DNA from: an uncultured Bacteroidales bacterium
GTDB lineage: Bacteria; Bacteroidota; Bacteroidia; Bacteroidales; UBA932
Assembly (NCBI GenBank): GCA_944325435.1
Contig: CALVAC010000018.1
Location: 1-64,000 of the forward strand
Reading direction: 5' to 3'
Length of the DNA stretch: 64,000 bases
This document shows, in pieces, positions 1 to 9,168 of the stretch. Position 1 is the stretch's first letter; each line of letters opens with the position of its first letter. The notes below the pieces were generated by a model. That model was not told the origin of the DNA. It saw only the letters and a program-made list of their open reading frames with translations, and ran no database searches. A program made the translations under genes and the position numbers.

Positions 1-60
1 AGGTAACTTGTAAGGTAACTTGTAAAACTATAAGATGCGACTGAATGCGATAGAATGCGG
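1..60. repeat. short tandem repeats at window edge
   Basis: Two exact copies of a 12-bp unit (AGGTAACTTGTA) lie at 1-24. Three 10-bp units with the core ATGCG follow at 31-60, spaced exactly 10 bp. The array may extend beyond the left edge of the window. No function is apparent; the 10-bp spacing would place each copy on the same DNA face. Confidence 0.6.
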
Positions 61-70
61 TTTTTATACA

Positions 71-109
71 ACAAGCCCCACCTAAAGTTTTACTTTAAGT
101 GAGGCTTGT
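71..109 (-). terminator. hairpin terminator after the DUF2795 gene
   Basis: A 17-bp stem with two imperfect positions is formed by ACAAGCC...CTTGT around a short TTTTA loop. It lies 29 bases past the stop of the minus-strand DUF2795 gene. The T-run on the minus strand is weak, so this may be a bidirectional or Rho-assisted end. Confidence 0.5.
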
Positions 110-137
110 AATTAACTAACAATCAGTTAGTTATACA

Positions 138-359
138 TCAGTATTCTTCTTCATTGAAAAAGAAGTCGTCTTTGGTCGGGTAGTCTGGCCAGATATCTTC
201 TATGCTTTCGTAGATTTCTCCGTCATCCTCCAGTTCCTCAAGATTCTCCACTACTTCGAGCGGGGCTCCAGAACGTGTTGCGTAGTCAATCAGTTCTTCC
301 TTTGTCGCAGGCCACGGCGCGTCCTCCAGTCTGTACGCAAGTTCAAGTGTCCAATACAT
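138..359 (-). CDS. DUF2795 family small acidic protein
   Basis: A 73-residue, strongly acidic cytoplasmic protein with no signal peptide or membrane segment. It begins MYWTLELA and ends in a Glu/Asp-rich tail (FFFNEEEY). The motif APWPATKEELIDYA followed by a predicted helix and an ELEDDGEIYESIEDIWPDYP stretch matches small DUF2795 proteins that I know from many Bacteroidota. Their biochemical role is not established. The gene is monocistronic: its own promoter box lies 66 bases upstream and a hairpin follows it. The start is the only ATG giving the family-typical N-terminus. Confidence 0.8.
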   Translation of the reverse strand: MYWTLELAYRLEDAPWPATKEELIDYATRSGAPLEVVENLEELEDDGEIYESIEDIWPDYPTKDDFFFNEEEY

Positions 360-424
360 AGTTATATGTGTTAATCCGTTTTATGTTATAAATCAAAATG
401 TTAACCTACATTGCTAACGGGTCG

Positions 425-432
425 CAAATATA
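425..432 (-). promoter_or_regulatory. Bacteroidota -7 box for the DUF2795 gene
   Basis: The minus strand reads TATATTTG, a full match to the TAnnTTTG box of the Bacteroidota primary sigma factor. It lies 66 bases upstream of the ATG at 359. The -33 element is not a clear TTG. Confidence 0.5.
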
Positions 433-527
433 GATAAAAATCTTAGAAACATCCTAATATTTCACAAATTTTATATGCCATATATCAGAATTTTCAAAAC
501 AGCTTCCCTCGATAGATTTCTTTTTGC

Positions 528-535
528 TATTTTTG
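528..535 (+). promoter_or_regulatory. -7 box for folE
   Basis: TATTTTTG matches TAnnTTTG and ends 49 bases before the folE ATG, giving a leader of about 40 bases. No clear -33 TTG is visible. Confidence 0.45.
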
Positions 536-584
536 CTGGCCAGAAAGCGCGATAGCGCTGAACAACATTTATACCAAAGACACA

Positions 585-1172
585 ATGGCATATCACAGGG
601 ACGAAATATACGACACCGACATCACATCGCAGATTGCAGGACATTACAGGGAAATACTCCGTCTTCTCGGAGAAAATCCTGACAGGGAAGGACTTGTAAA
701 GACACCGGAAAGGGTTGCGAAAGCGCTGCAGTTCCTGACAAAGGGCTGCAACGAAGACGGGGCGGAGATACTCCGCAGCGCGATGTTCAAGGAAGAATAC
801 AGCCAGATGGTACTGGTCAAGGACATAGAACTATATTCCACTTGCGAGCACCATATAATGCCGTTCATAGGGAAGGCGCACGTCGCATACATACCCAACG
901 GGACCATCACGGGACTTAGCAAGATAGCACGTGTCGTCGAGACATACGCCCGCCGGCTTCAGGTCCAGGAAAGGCTCACTGTCCAGATCAGGGACTGCAT
1001 CCAGGACACACTCAAGCCTCTCGGAGTGGCGGTAGTGATCGAGGCATCACACACATGTATGCAGATCAGAGGAATACAGAAGGCCAACGCAATAACCACC
1101 ACGTCGGCCTTCTCAGGTGTATTCCTCAAGGATGAAAGGACCAGGAACGAATTCCTGAACCTCATCCGATAA
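585..1172 (+). CDS. folE: GTP cyclohydrolase I
   Basis: This enzyme converts GTP to 7,8-dihydroneopterin triphosphate, the first step of folate and related pterin synthesis, in the cytoplasm as a homodecamer. The 195-residue length is normal for the family. The signature [10 protein letters not shown] (about residues 86-95) carries the zinc-binding Cys and the catalytic His residues, [20 protein letters not shown] follows at about 111-130, and the second zinc Cys lies in SHTCMQIRG near 157. All diagnostic residues are present. The gene stands alone between its own -7 box and a convergent SusD remnant whose stop is only 21 bases away. No dedicated terminator was seen in that gap. Confidence 0.95.
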   Translation: MAYHRDEIYDTDITSQIAGHYREILRLLGENPDREGLVKTPERVAKALQFLTKGCNEDGAEILRSAMFKEEYSQMVLVKDIELYSTCEHHIMPFIGKAHVAYIPNGTITGLSKIARVVETYARRLQVQERLTVQIRDCIQDTLKPLGVAVVIEASHTCMQIRGIQKANAITTTSAFSGVFLKDERTRNEFLNLIR

Positions 1173-1193
1173 TCATTTCAGGACGGCCAGGGA

Positions 1194-2935
1194 TCAGCGG
1201 ACTTTATCCCATTCCGGATTCTGGGTCAGGTTAGGATTCTCCCGCAGGGCCGAAGTAGGGATAGGCCTGACATATTTGTAGTCCGCCCACGACCTTTCGA
1301 TCTTTGTAGCCGGCACAAGATTGCCGTGATCCCCTTCGGACAGGATATTACCTGCCTCAGAATTGGCTCCTACCGTTATATATTTGAGACCTCCCTCCAC
1401 CGATGTATTCTCTGTCACTACATTGTCAGGAGTCCCATCGCCATCGAGATCCATAGGCACTTCCAGTTCCGGGACATATATCCCGAGCCACTGCCTTGTG
1501 AAAAGCTCTCCCTGCGCACTTCCAGTATGAAAGGATCTGTCACCCTGTTCTGGAAATATTCCACCATATAAGGATCCGCCTCCGTAGGATATATGCTTGT
1601 CACTCCGGCACGCTCCCTCAACGGTTTTATCGTCCGGTTCCACACTTCTTCGGTCATCTCGCCCAGCTCGGCCTTGGCCTCGGCATAGGAGAGGAGGATT
1701 TCAGAATATCTTATGACAGGCGAATCCAGATCATTCGGAGACGTGTTCAGATCCATTGAGGAATTATCCGTCAGATACTTGATAACCTGATATCCCGTGT
1801 TGCTGTAAATCAGGTCAGGCGGCCAGGAAGTGGAGCCGTTATCCCTCTTGAAGCCGGGAGTACGTATCGTCTGGGCAAGCCTGTAGTCCCTGTCCTTGCA
1901 TTCCTCCACGAATTCGATACTGTTATAGTCCTCCCTGTCTGTAAACGGAGTCCCGTCGAGCATCAGATAAGTGTTGACAAAATCCCTGTTGAGGGCGTAA
2001 CCGTTATACTGTGAGTTTACATAGTTTACATTAGTAGACAGATATACAGAGAGTTCCGCGTTATAGTCCCTTGCCAGCAACAGTTCGTTCGCATAGGTGC
2101 CGCACATATCCGCAGCGGTGAAGAAAGCCCTGTACTGGGTCTGACGCTCTGCCGGATTGTCGGTAAGGGAAAAGCCCCCGTTCTGCATAATGTCCTCGCA
2201 GGCGCTGATGCACTCCTTAAGATACATTTCGCTCTCATCCTTGGTCCAGGGCTTGCCGGTAGAAGGGTCGTTCTGATGATATTTGCGCATTGTCCCTTCG
2301 AACAGACAGAACCTCGCCTTCAGCCCGAGAGCCGCATAACGGCTGATCTTTGTAGCCCTGCTTCTGAATTCTGATGTCTCGAGACAGTAGGTGCAGGCAT
2401 AGTTCAGATCCTCGAGTATCTTCTGTGCCACGAATTCCCTGCTGTCCCTGTCCTTGAACAGGGCTTCCTGGTCATTCTCAGCTATAGATGTCCCGTACCA
2501 AGGCACGGCACCGAAAAGCTTTACCTTCTCGAAATAGAACCAGGCCCTGAAAAAGCGCCCTACCCCCTCGTAATGGTTGAGTATCTCCTCGCTGGCGGCC
2601 GCCTTCCTCATATTGTCGAGATACCAGTTGATCTCCCTGAGCCTTGCCCAGTCCCCCGAGCTCCAGCCGCCGGCCTCATCTGGAGAATAGTTGGCTCTGT
2701 AATATCCCGCCTGCGCTTTCCAGGTAAAGGTATCCGAATTGGCATCTCCGTTCTGAAGAGTGTATGAGTCGGTCACAAAAGACCTCAGAAAACCGTTGGT
2801 GAATATTTCCAGGGAGGTCTCATCCGTGAAATATGTATCGCTGTTCAGGGTATTCGGATTATCTTCCGTCAGAAAATCCGCACAAGCCGTCAACGACAGG
2901 ACAGCTGTACTGAATATTATAAAATATCTTTTCAT
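1194..2935 (-). pseudogene. SusD-family lipoprotein, frameshifted by internal deletion
   Basis: SusD proteins are outer-surface lipoproteins that cap a SusC transporter. The first frame starts at 2935 with a lipoprotein signal (LSLTACADF) and runs as normal SusD through the RxSEILLSYAEA region to DPFILEVRRE. It then goes out of frame near 1501-1512. The true C-terminus continues in another frame from LFTRQWLGIYVPELEVPMDL and stops at 1194. In intact relatives about 20 residues (the RRER...DLMRWK segment) lie between these points, so the lesion is a deletion that also shifts the frame. The gene sits 12 bases after an equally damaged SusC, indicating a dead pair. Confidence 0.85.
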
Positions 2936-2947
2936 TACCTCATTTAT

Positions 2948-5063
2948 TTAGAATGTAATGTTTACACCGAATGTCAGACTTTTGAGGATAGGGTATCCAT
3001 CGCCTGAGGAAGGAGTGCCTCCTGTATAATCAGAGTCATATGACAGCCCTTCCGGATCATAGTTTGGAGCATATTTGTGAAGCGGAGTGAACGTAAACAG
3101 GTTTTCCCCTGCCAGGTATATCCTGAGACCCTGAAGACCTATCTTGCTGCACACCTGCTTATTGAAGGTATAGTCAACCTGGATGTTCTTTACCCTGAGA
3201 TAGGCTGCATTCTGCAGGAACCTGGTGTTAGGGGTCTCCATTATCCTGGTCCCGTTCTTGATTGCATGGGTCTGATAGGTAGTCAGCTTAGGCCAGTACG
3301 CCGTATCCCAGTTATTCTTCTCTTCACTGTATACATCATCTCTGCTCGGGTCGTGTATAGATGGGATGAACGAGAAGAAAGGACGTCCGTACTTACCCCA
3401 GAAATACCCTGCATCATTGCCTGGATACCAGTCTTTCTTTCCTACACCTTCAAGGAAGATTGAAATGCCGATACCGTTCCAGCTGGCCGAGAGGTTGATA
3501 CCGTATCTGTATCGCGGAGTCTGGTTGCCTATGATGGAAAGGTCACCATGGTCAGTCACTGTAAACGCCCCCGGACCGATCTCCCCGCTGTTATCGAGGT
3601 CGGCCACCTTGAGCTGTCCCGGACGGGTGACCATATCCTCGCTCTGATTAAATGTCTGGACCGGTGAATTGTCCACATCGGCCTGGTCCTTGAAGATACC
3701 GGCTATGGTGTAGCCCCAGATTTCTCCGAGCTTCATTCCCACATAATACTGCGAAGGGGTGCCACCGTTACTGATGTAGCCGCTCATCGTCCCGAGAGAG
3801 CCCGTATCATTGATATATTCCAGGACCGTGGACTGGCTGTCCCAGACCATAGCCTTTACACTGTAGCCGAACGGCTTGCCACCGAGAGTGAACTGGTCCC
3901 TCCATGACAGGGAAAGTTCCCAGCCTTCAGTGCAGAGCTTGGCATTATTGCCTTTAGGAGGAGTGGTTCCATAAACGGATGGCAGAGCGACACTCTGAGT
4001 ATACATATTTGATGTATATCTCCGGTAATAGTCCCCTGTAAAGGACAGTCTGTTGTCGAAGAAGTCCAGATCCAGACCGACATCATAGGTGGAGACGGTC
4101 TCCCAGGTCAGGGATACAGGCACAGGGCTGCCTAAGGTCGATACAGTGGCCAGTTCTCCGTCAAGCAGGAAATTGACAGTGGAAACACCCATCGCTGAAG
4201 TATAGGAATACGGGGCTACATTTCCGTTACCCATTGTTCCTGCCGACACGCGGATCTTGGCATTGTCGAGGGCAGGCTTTGACCACGACATCCAAGGTTC
4301 ATCCGAAATCCTCCATCCGAGGGATGCAGATGGGAAGAAACCCCATTTCTGCCCTGAAGAACGCTCCGGCATAGGCCCAGACATTTCCACCTGCGGAAGG
4401 TGCAAGCAATGTTCCGTTCATCAGAGAGAACGATGGCTTATCCTTGAGTATGATACCCTTGCGCTGGACATTCACGCTCTGGGTCTTCTGCTGCTCGACA
4501 TTCCATCCTGCAAGCACTGTAAGAGAATGGTTGTCACCCAGCCGCGGGGTATAGGTAAGATAGAGGTTACCGCCCTGATACTGTGTCCATGTGTCAATCT
4601 GGCCAAGCTTCGATCCGGATCCTTCGGATTCGAGCAGGATGACTCCAGGCTTCTTGGAGAATTCCACAGGATTCTGCACATCTATCTGCTTCGCTGCCGT
4701 AAAATTGAAGGAGTAATCAGCCTGGAACTTCAGTACATCCTTAATTATGTCGACATCCAGAGCCGCCGTGTTCCTGAGGAATACATTATCCCTGTCCCTG
4801 TATGAAGAACCTTCCGAGAATGATGCATATCCAGAAATCGCGGCTGCGGTAGTCCAGGTCCCGTCAGGGTTCTTGACAGTGGACAAAGGCAGCGCACAAT
4901 GCAGCATAGCCTTGCGGGGATTGAAATTGTCCCGGGGATGCTTAGGTTCGTGCTGGTCAATGACAGAAACAGACATATTATTGGATATCTTGAGCCAAGG
5001 CCGGATCTTCAACGAGCCTTTTGCCCTCAGGTCATATTTCTTGAAGGATTCATTTCTGACAGA
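2948..5063 (-). pseudogene. SusC-family TonB-dependent transporter remnant
   Basis: This is the middle and C-terminal barrel of a SusC outer-membrane transporter. Recognisable homology begins near 5060 (KYDLRAKGSLKIRPWLKISN) with no signal peptide, carboxypeptidase-like domain or plug, so roughly the first third of the gene is missing. A second lesion near 4345-4362 joins VWAYAGAFFR to KWGFFPSASLGWRIS in a different frame, with about 30 residues of the usual barrel sequence lost. After that the frame is open to GVNITF at 2948, a normal SusC C-terminus. The missing 5' end abuts the AraC-type pseudogene, suggesting one deletion joined the two. Confidence 0.85.
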
Positions 5064-5142
5064 TTTCTGAAAACAAAAAGTCCTTCAATTGTCAGAATCA
5101 CACATCTTTGTCGTTTAGGCTATTTCAGTAACCTTCACATTA

Positions 5143-6234
5143 CTATGATTTTCTCCATTTGGTAGGAGTACAGCCAGTTTTTTCTTTGAACAGACGGATA
5201 AAATGACTTGGTGACAAAAAGCCGGACCTCTCAGAAATATCGGCCAGCGTCAACTTGGGATATTGTACGAGCAGGCGTTTCGCATACTCTATGCGAAGCC
5301 CTGTAATCCAATCACGGAATGACACTCCGTATGTGGTATTTATGTACTCGGAGAGATAGGTACGGTTGGTATGAAGCTGTTCCGACAAGTCTTTAATGGT
5401 AAGGCCTGTCCGGACGTAGCCGTCAGCATTGATCCAACCCTTTATTTTCTCAGCGATTTCGGCATGGTAGGACGGCGTTTCTTGCGTCGGTTCGGGCTCG
5501 CTGCGGTCGTCCTCTTTATAAGTTTCCATTGCACCTTCCACCTGCTCGTAAAACAGCAGATAATTCAGATAACAAAGGAAGAGATAGATATAGAACGGGA
5601 TTGACATAAGAATTCAGATATAGACATATCTGTCGGGCAGGAACGTCAGCAGTCCGCAGCCAACGCCGAATATTACAGCCCAACAAGTGACGACGGAAAG
5701 TCACTTGATATAGGCCCCTATATCGTCTGAATGAGTAGCATCGAACATGCGGATGACCATGTGATAGGTCCTGAGCAATCGACATGTCAGCAACAAGCCA
5801 TAGGCGACCAGACATACTGCCAAGGACAATATCGCCACTGTCTGAACATTCCCTTCCGGCAACAATTTCAGGACAATGCAAGAAATCGCGGAGTACAGCA
5901 CCCACAATGACATATGTGCCAATAACCTGCGTCCGGTTATATAATTGCGGTCAAGCAATGTGGTAAAAGCTGAGCTGAACAGCCAGTAGCACAGGAAATA
6001 AGTGGACAGGTTCATCAGGATTGCGGCATCAGCGTCATTGAAACGGACTTTCATAAAGAAATGCACTGAATAGTTGGCCGCAAGCAACAACATTGCCACA
6101 CCCATAATGCGTCTGGAGCGCAGATAATTTTCAAAAATCGCCTTTTCCGGAGTCCTGCCCAACAAAAAATAGAAGCCGAAAAACAGCATCAACGGCAGCG
6201 CGGCACAGAGGGAATAGTTGTATATAGGGTCCAT
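5143..6234 (-). pseudogene. membrane-bound AraC-type regulator with two in-frame TGA codons
   Basis: One continuous reading frame of 364 codons is interrupted only by TGA at 5701-5703 and TGA at 5614-5616. The N-terminal part (about 225 residues) holds six or seven hydrophobic segments. The C-terminal part is an AraC/XylS helix-turn-helix domain (LTIKDLSEQLHTNRTYLSEY and LADISERSGFLSPSHFIRLF). The family is known in Bacteroidales as a sensor with its DNA-binding domain in the cytoplasm. Both stops fall where Trp is expected from my memory of relatives, and each is one G-to-A change from TGG. Other Trp codons in the gene are TGG and the true stop is TAG. A purine-rich AGGAGG lies about 20 bases before the chosen ATG. 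Confidence 0.8.
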
Positions 6235-6506
6235 TGGGCTTTCATATATTTACGCCTCCTAAGTTACAAAAATTTCGCATTTTGTTTGAGAATCGAAACG
6301 ACAAACCTTGCAAAAGGCCGGATGTCGCCTTTAGTTTCGCGGTATAGGGTAATCGAAATGTCAATGACTTTGACTTTTGGTTTGCACAAGACCAATGCCG
6401 TCAGAAGTAACAATATGGCAGCAGAAAGTGGGCAAATTGTCAGACATGACCATTGTCGAAAAGAATGGAAGGAATGGTATGTAAGTTGCACGCCCTCAAG
6501 TAACAA

Positions 6507-6521
6507 CGCCTTAATAAGGCG
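6507..6521. promoter_or_regulatory. palindrome upstream of ferritin
   Basis: A perfect inverted repeat, CGCCTTA-A-TAAGGCG, lies 34 bases before the ferritin ATG; CAA and TTG just outside it can extend the pairing with one bulge. It could be an operator for iron or redox control, a leader hairpin, or a chance palindrome. The 320 bases between the AraC pseudogene and ferritin show nothing else that I can identify. Confidence 0.3.
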
Positions 6522-6555
6522 GTTGAGAACTGAGTGTTTTTAAATTTTAGTAATT

Positions 6556-7035
6556 ATGATTACCGAAAAATTACAGAATGCGGTAAACGATCAGATTACT
6601 GCTGAATTATGGTCTTCAAATCTGTATCTCCAGATGGCTTTCTACTTCGAGAAAGAAGGTTGGAATGGTTTTGCACATTGGATGCACAAACAATCTGATG
6701 AAGAAAGGGAGCATGCCATAAGGCTTGCCAACTATCTTGCAAAGCGTGGCGGTGAAGCTAGCGTAAACATGATTGATGTCGTTCCTTCCGGTTGGGGCAG
6801 CGTCAAAGAAGTTTTTGCCAGTGTTGCAGATCATGAGCGTCACGTTTCAAAACTCATAGATGACCTTGTAGATGTGGCTGCCGCCGAGAACGACAAAGCA
6901 ACTCAGGATTTTCTTTGGGGATTCGTCCGTGAGCAGGTCGAGGAAGAGGCTTCTGTCGATGCCATTGTAAATAAAATCGAAAGATGCGGCGAAAGCGGTC
7001 TTATCTTCCTGGATTCCGAACTCGCGAAAAGGTAA
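6556..7035 (+). CDS. ftnA: non-haem ferritin
   Basis: Ferritin oxidises Fe(II) and stores iron in a 24-subunit cytoplasmic shell. The 159-residue protein is a four-helix bundle of usual length. Ferroxidase-centre residues are visible: Glu in ITAELWSSN (near 17), the EREHA motif (EExxH type, near 50-54), and Glu/Gln in REQVEEEASV (near 127-135). The leader carries a 15-bp palindrome, and a strong intrinsic terminator follows 26 bases after the stop, so it is a single-gene transcript. Iron and oxygen regulation is likely from the family but not shown here. Confidence 0.95.
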   Translation: MITEKLQNAVNDQITAELWSSNLYLQMAFYFEKEGWNGFAHWMHKQSDEEREHAIRLANYLAKRGGEASVNMIDVVPSGWGSVKEVFASVADHERHVSKLIDDLVDVAAAENDKATQDFLWGFVREQVEEEASVDAIVNKIERCGESGLIFLDSELAKR

Positions 7036-7061
7036 ACATTGATATGTAACCCAAAATATTA

Positions 7062-7098
7062 GAGGCTGACCCAAAAGGGTTGGTCTCATATTTTTTTT
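7062..7098 (+). terminator. intrinsic terminator of ferritin
   Basis: GAGGCTGACCC (7062-7072) pairs with GGGTTGGTCTC (7077-7087) over 11 positions, three as G-U wobbles, closed by an AAAA loop. Eight T residues follow at 7091-7098. Confidence 0.85.
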
Positions 7099-7322
7099 GA
7101 CGTGGCTATAGCGGGAGGATGATAGGGGTTGAGTATGCGTGTCTACCAGCTGATACGGGTATCGGGAGAGCGCCCGACAGCGACAAGTGGTCATCGAACA
7201 GCACGCAGGAAACGTTGGGATGATCTGGAGCGAATAATGCGAATGGTGTCCTCTGCAATACCTATCATCACATTCAGATACTATCCTTATAAACAGAGAA
7301 GCTGACCTTTTGGGTCAGCCTC
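7062..7322. repeat. 261-bp segment bounded by 17-bp perfect inverted repeats
   Basis: GAGGCTGACCCAAAAGG at 7062-7078 is repeated exactly in inverse orientation at 7306-7322. The interior has no convincing reading frame on either strand. The right copy also forms its own hairpin (7301-7319, GCTGACC/GGTCAGC). The right boundary coincides with the point where the GH97 remnant stops. This could be a small non-autonomous element or a relic of a larger insertion sequence. No clear target duplication was found. Alternatively the two repeats are unrelated terminators that share a favoured sequence. Confidence 0.5.
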
Positions 7323-7475
7323 GTAAGAAACCGAATATTTAACATTGTCACCGACAGCCACAACGGCATTTATGCGACCGTCCGGCGATGTTACCGAATA
7401 TTATTGGCCCCTAACTAAAGACGAGAACGCGATAAAGAGCGTTGAAGCGCAGAAGAGGAGTTTCCTAAATGTCAT
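7323..7475 (-). pseudogene. 5' remnant of a GH97-like glycosidase gene
   Basis: The minus strand from ATG at 7475 reads a signal peptide (MTFRKLLFCASTLFIAFSS), then GQ, a TAA at 7401-7403, and in the same frame YSVTSPDGRINAVVAVGD-NVKYSVSY, ending at the inverted repeat. The VTSPDGR...YSVSY pattern is the N-terminal signature of GH97 proteins such as SusB. The ATG lies 28 bases after the GH27 stop, so this was the next gene of the polysaccharide operon. More than 600 residues of the expected enzyme are missing. The short length keeps the family call tentative. Confidence 0.6.
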
Positions 7476-7502
7476 GTTCTGTAAATCAATTTCTTTAAAT
7501 TA

Positions 7503-9119
7503 TTATAGTTTTGTAACCTTCAGGCAGTCCAAGGCCACCTTCGATGATGTCACGCCTGATATGCGAACATCATTCTCCCCCTTGAGGAACTCCACCTCGA
7601 ACGGAATCTCCACGAATGCGGAATCCGTCGTGGCAACCGATGCGTGATGCGCCTTTCCGTTTACAACCAAATCAAAATCAACCGCTTCCGGCGAGGAAAA
7701 CCGAACTGAGATTCTGTATTTCCCGCCCTTGAGGCTGAAGACGTCTGCCCATTCGAGATAATTCGTCGGGGAGTCTCCGAGGTTCGTCGCCACGGCGCGT
7801 CCGGAAGCCCCCTCGACAGGGATGTACTTCACGCCCGTCCCGCGTATTGCGGTAAAGTCCGGACAATAGCCCCACTCCGCCTCATAGAGGACAGGTTCAA
7901 TCCGCTCACCCTCTACCTTAAGAATCTTCGCTGTGTGAGGTTGAAGTGTCATCTCTATGACTCTGCACGATGCAAGGTCGGATCGCAGGTTGAGGTCGCG
8001 CAACTTCATCTCCCCGGCGAACTCCAGCACGTCGGCCGGCACGCTGAACGAGGCAGCCGAGTCCGAAGGGTTATAGAGCGCGACGGCCCTCGCACCTCCG
8101 TGGCAACGCAGGATATCCTTCGCGAAGACATATGTCTCACCTTCGTGCTGAACCACATGGGCCTGAAGCCCGAGCGGGTCCTGATTCACGGCAATCAATT
8201 CCGGGTTGGTGATTATCCGCATAGTCTCCTCCGGAATGTACTCTATGTCACAGCCCAGAAGCAGCGGTGAGCTCATTATGCACCACATCCCGAAATGCGC
8301 CTCCTCCTCGGCATAGCTAAGTCCGAGCCCGTCCTCCCAGAACGGAGAAGGCTTGATGTTGTAGCCTACCGCGAGCATATCCATGTCGTTGTAGTGCCCG
8401 TCATGCGCATAAGCTGACAGATAGAGATTTTTCTCCACGATGTGCCGGACCGAAGACCAGATGGGACGTATGTCCTCCGAAATCCGCCACGAGTCTGCAA
8501 GCTTCCCAACCCATGTCCCCGGATAATCCCAGCGGCATACATTGATGTCGATGTGCCTGCCAGCCACACTGTCAATCACCTGACGGATTTCCTCATAGCG
8601 GTCCCTTTCCTCAAGACGGAGATGAATGCCACCGCAGTAGTCAATCTTGATGAAGTCGAAGTTCCAGTTGTTGAAATACTGGTCAGCGTCCTGAACATCG
8701 TGCATCCAGAGACCCGCACCAATTCCGTTCAGGTCCTTGTTGTAGCTCGACCCGCAGGTGTTGTCTCCGGCGTCGGAATAGATTCCGGCCTTCAGGCCGA
8801 GAGAGTGGATATGGTCGGAGATGGAGCGCATCTGCGCTGAGCCACCCGGAAACCTCTGCGGATGCGGAATCATATAACCACGCTGGTCGCGGTAGCCGAA
8901 AAATCCGTCATCGATGTTGACGTTTCCGTAACCGGCGTCCTTAAGTCCACGTTTGACGATAAGGTTAGCCTGATGAATGATTATGGAGTCGGAAATATCG
9001 ACCATATAGGCATTCCACGAGCTCCAGCCCATAAGAGGAGGCTTCACTGCCTGCGGCTGACGAGAGGTGCATGACACGATGAGTGCGAAGACGAGGAATA
9101 TGGGATATATTTTCTTCAT
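7503..9119 (-). CDS. GH27 alpha-galactosidase lipoprotein with C-terminal binding module
   Basis: This predicted enzyme removes alpha-linked galactose (some family members act on alpha-GalNAc or beta-L-arabinopyranose) in the periplasm or on the cell surface. A lipoprotein signal ends at LIVSCTS (Cys about 17). The GH27 barrel begins PPLMGWSSWNAY. The nucleophile Asp is in FIKIDYCGG (about 160) and the acid/base Asp in LADSWRISEDI (about 209). A small beta domain follows the barrel, and the last 130 residues (YEAEWGYCPDF... to LDCLKVTKL) resemble a CBM6/CBM35-type carbohydrate-binding module. The gene is near the end of the sigma/FecR-regulated operon, before a dead GH97 remnant. All catalytic residues are intact. 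Confidence 0.9.
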   Translation of the reverse strand: MKKIYPIFLVFALIVSCTSRQPQAVKPPLMGWSSWNAYMVDISDSIIIHQANLIVKRGLKDAGYGNVNIDDGFFGYRDQRGYMIPHPQRFPGGSAQMRSISDHIHSLGLKAGIYSDAGDNTCGSSYNKDLNGIGAGLWMHDVQDADQYFNNWNFDFIKIDYCGGIHLRLEERDRYEEIRQVIDSVAGRHIDINVCRWDYPGTWVGKLADSWRISEDIRPIWSSVRHIVEKNLYLSAYAHDGHYNDMDMLAVGYNIKPSPFWEDGLGLSYAEEEAHFGMWCIMSSPLLLGCDIEYIPEETMRIITNPELIAVNQDPLGLQAHVVQHEGETYVFAKDILRCHGGARAVALYNPSDSAASFSVPADVLEFAGEMKLRDLNLRSDLASCRVIEMTLQPHTAKILKVEGERIEPVLYEAEWGYCPDFTAIRGTGVKYIPVEGASGRAVATNLGDSPTNYLEWADVFSLKGGKYRISVRFSSPEAVDFDLVVNGKAHHASVATTDSAFVEIPFEVEFLKGENDVRISGVTSSKVALDCLKVTKL

Positions 9120-9168
9120 ATATTCTTGATATTCAGTTCATTCTCAACAATCGAGATGATTCGATTTA

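Noticed and set aside
1..60. Plasmid or phage iteron-type origin
   Set aside because: The tandem units are few, short and cut by the window edge, and no replication gene is nearby.
5143..6234. TGA read as tryptophan (alternative genetic code)
   Set aside because: The gene also uses TGG for Trp, and TGA is a normal stop in many neighbouring genes such as argG and the zinc peptidase gene, so recoding is not supported.
6264..6543. Small open frames on both strands upstream of ferritin
   Set aside because: Their sequences have no signal, fold or family pattern, and they overlap each other in a promoter region.
7099..7300. Arg-rich frames inside the inverted-repeat segment as a transposase remnant
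   Set aside because: No catalytic or zinc-binding motif is visible, and the frames are short and interrupted.
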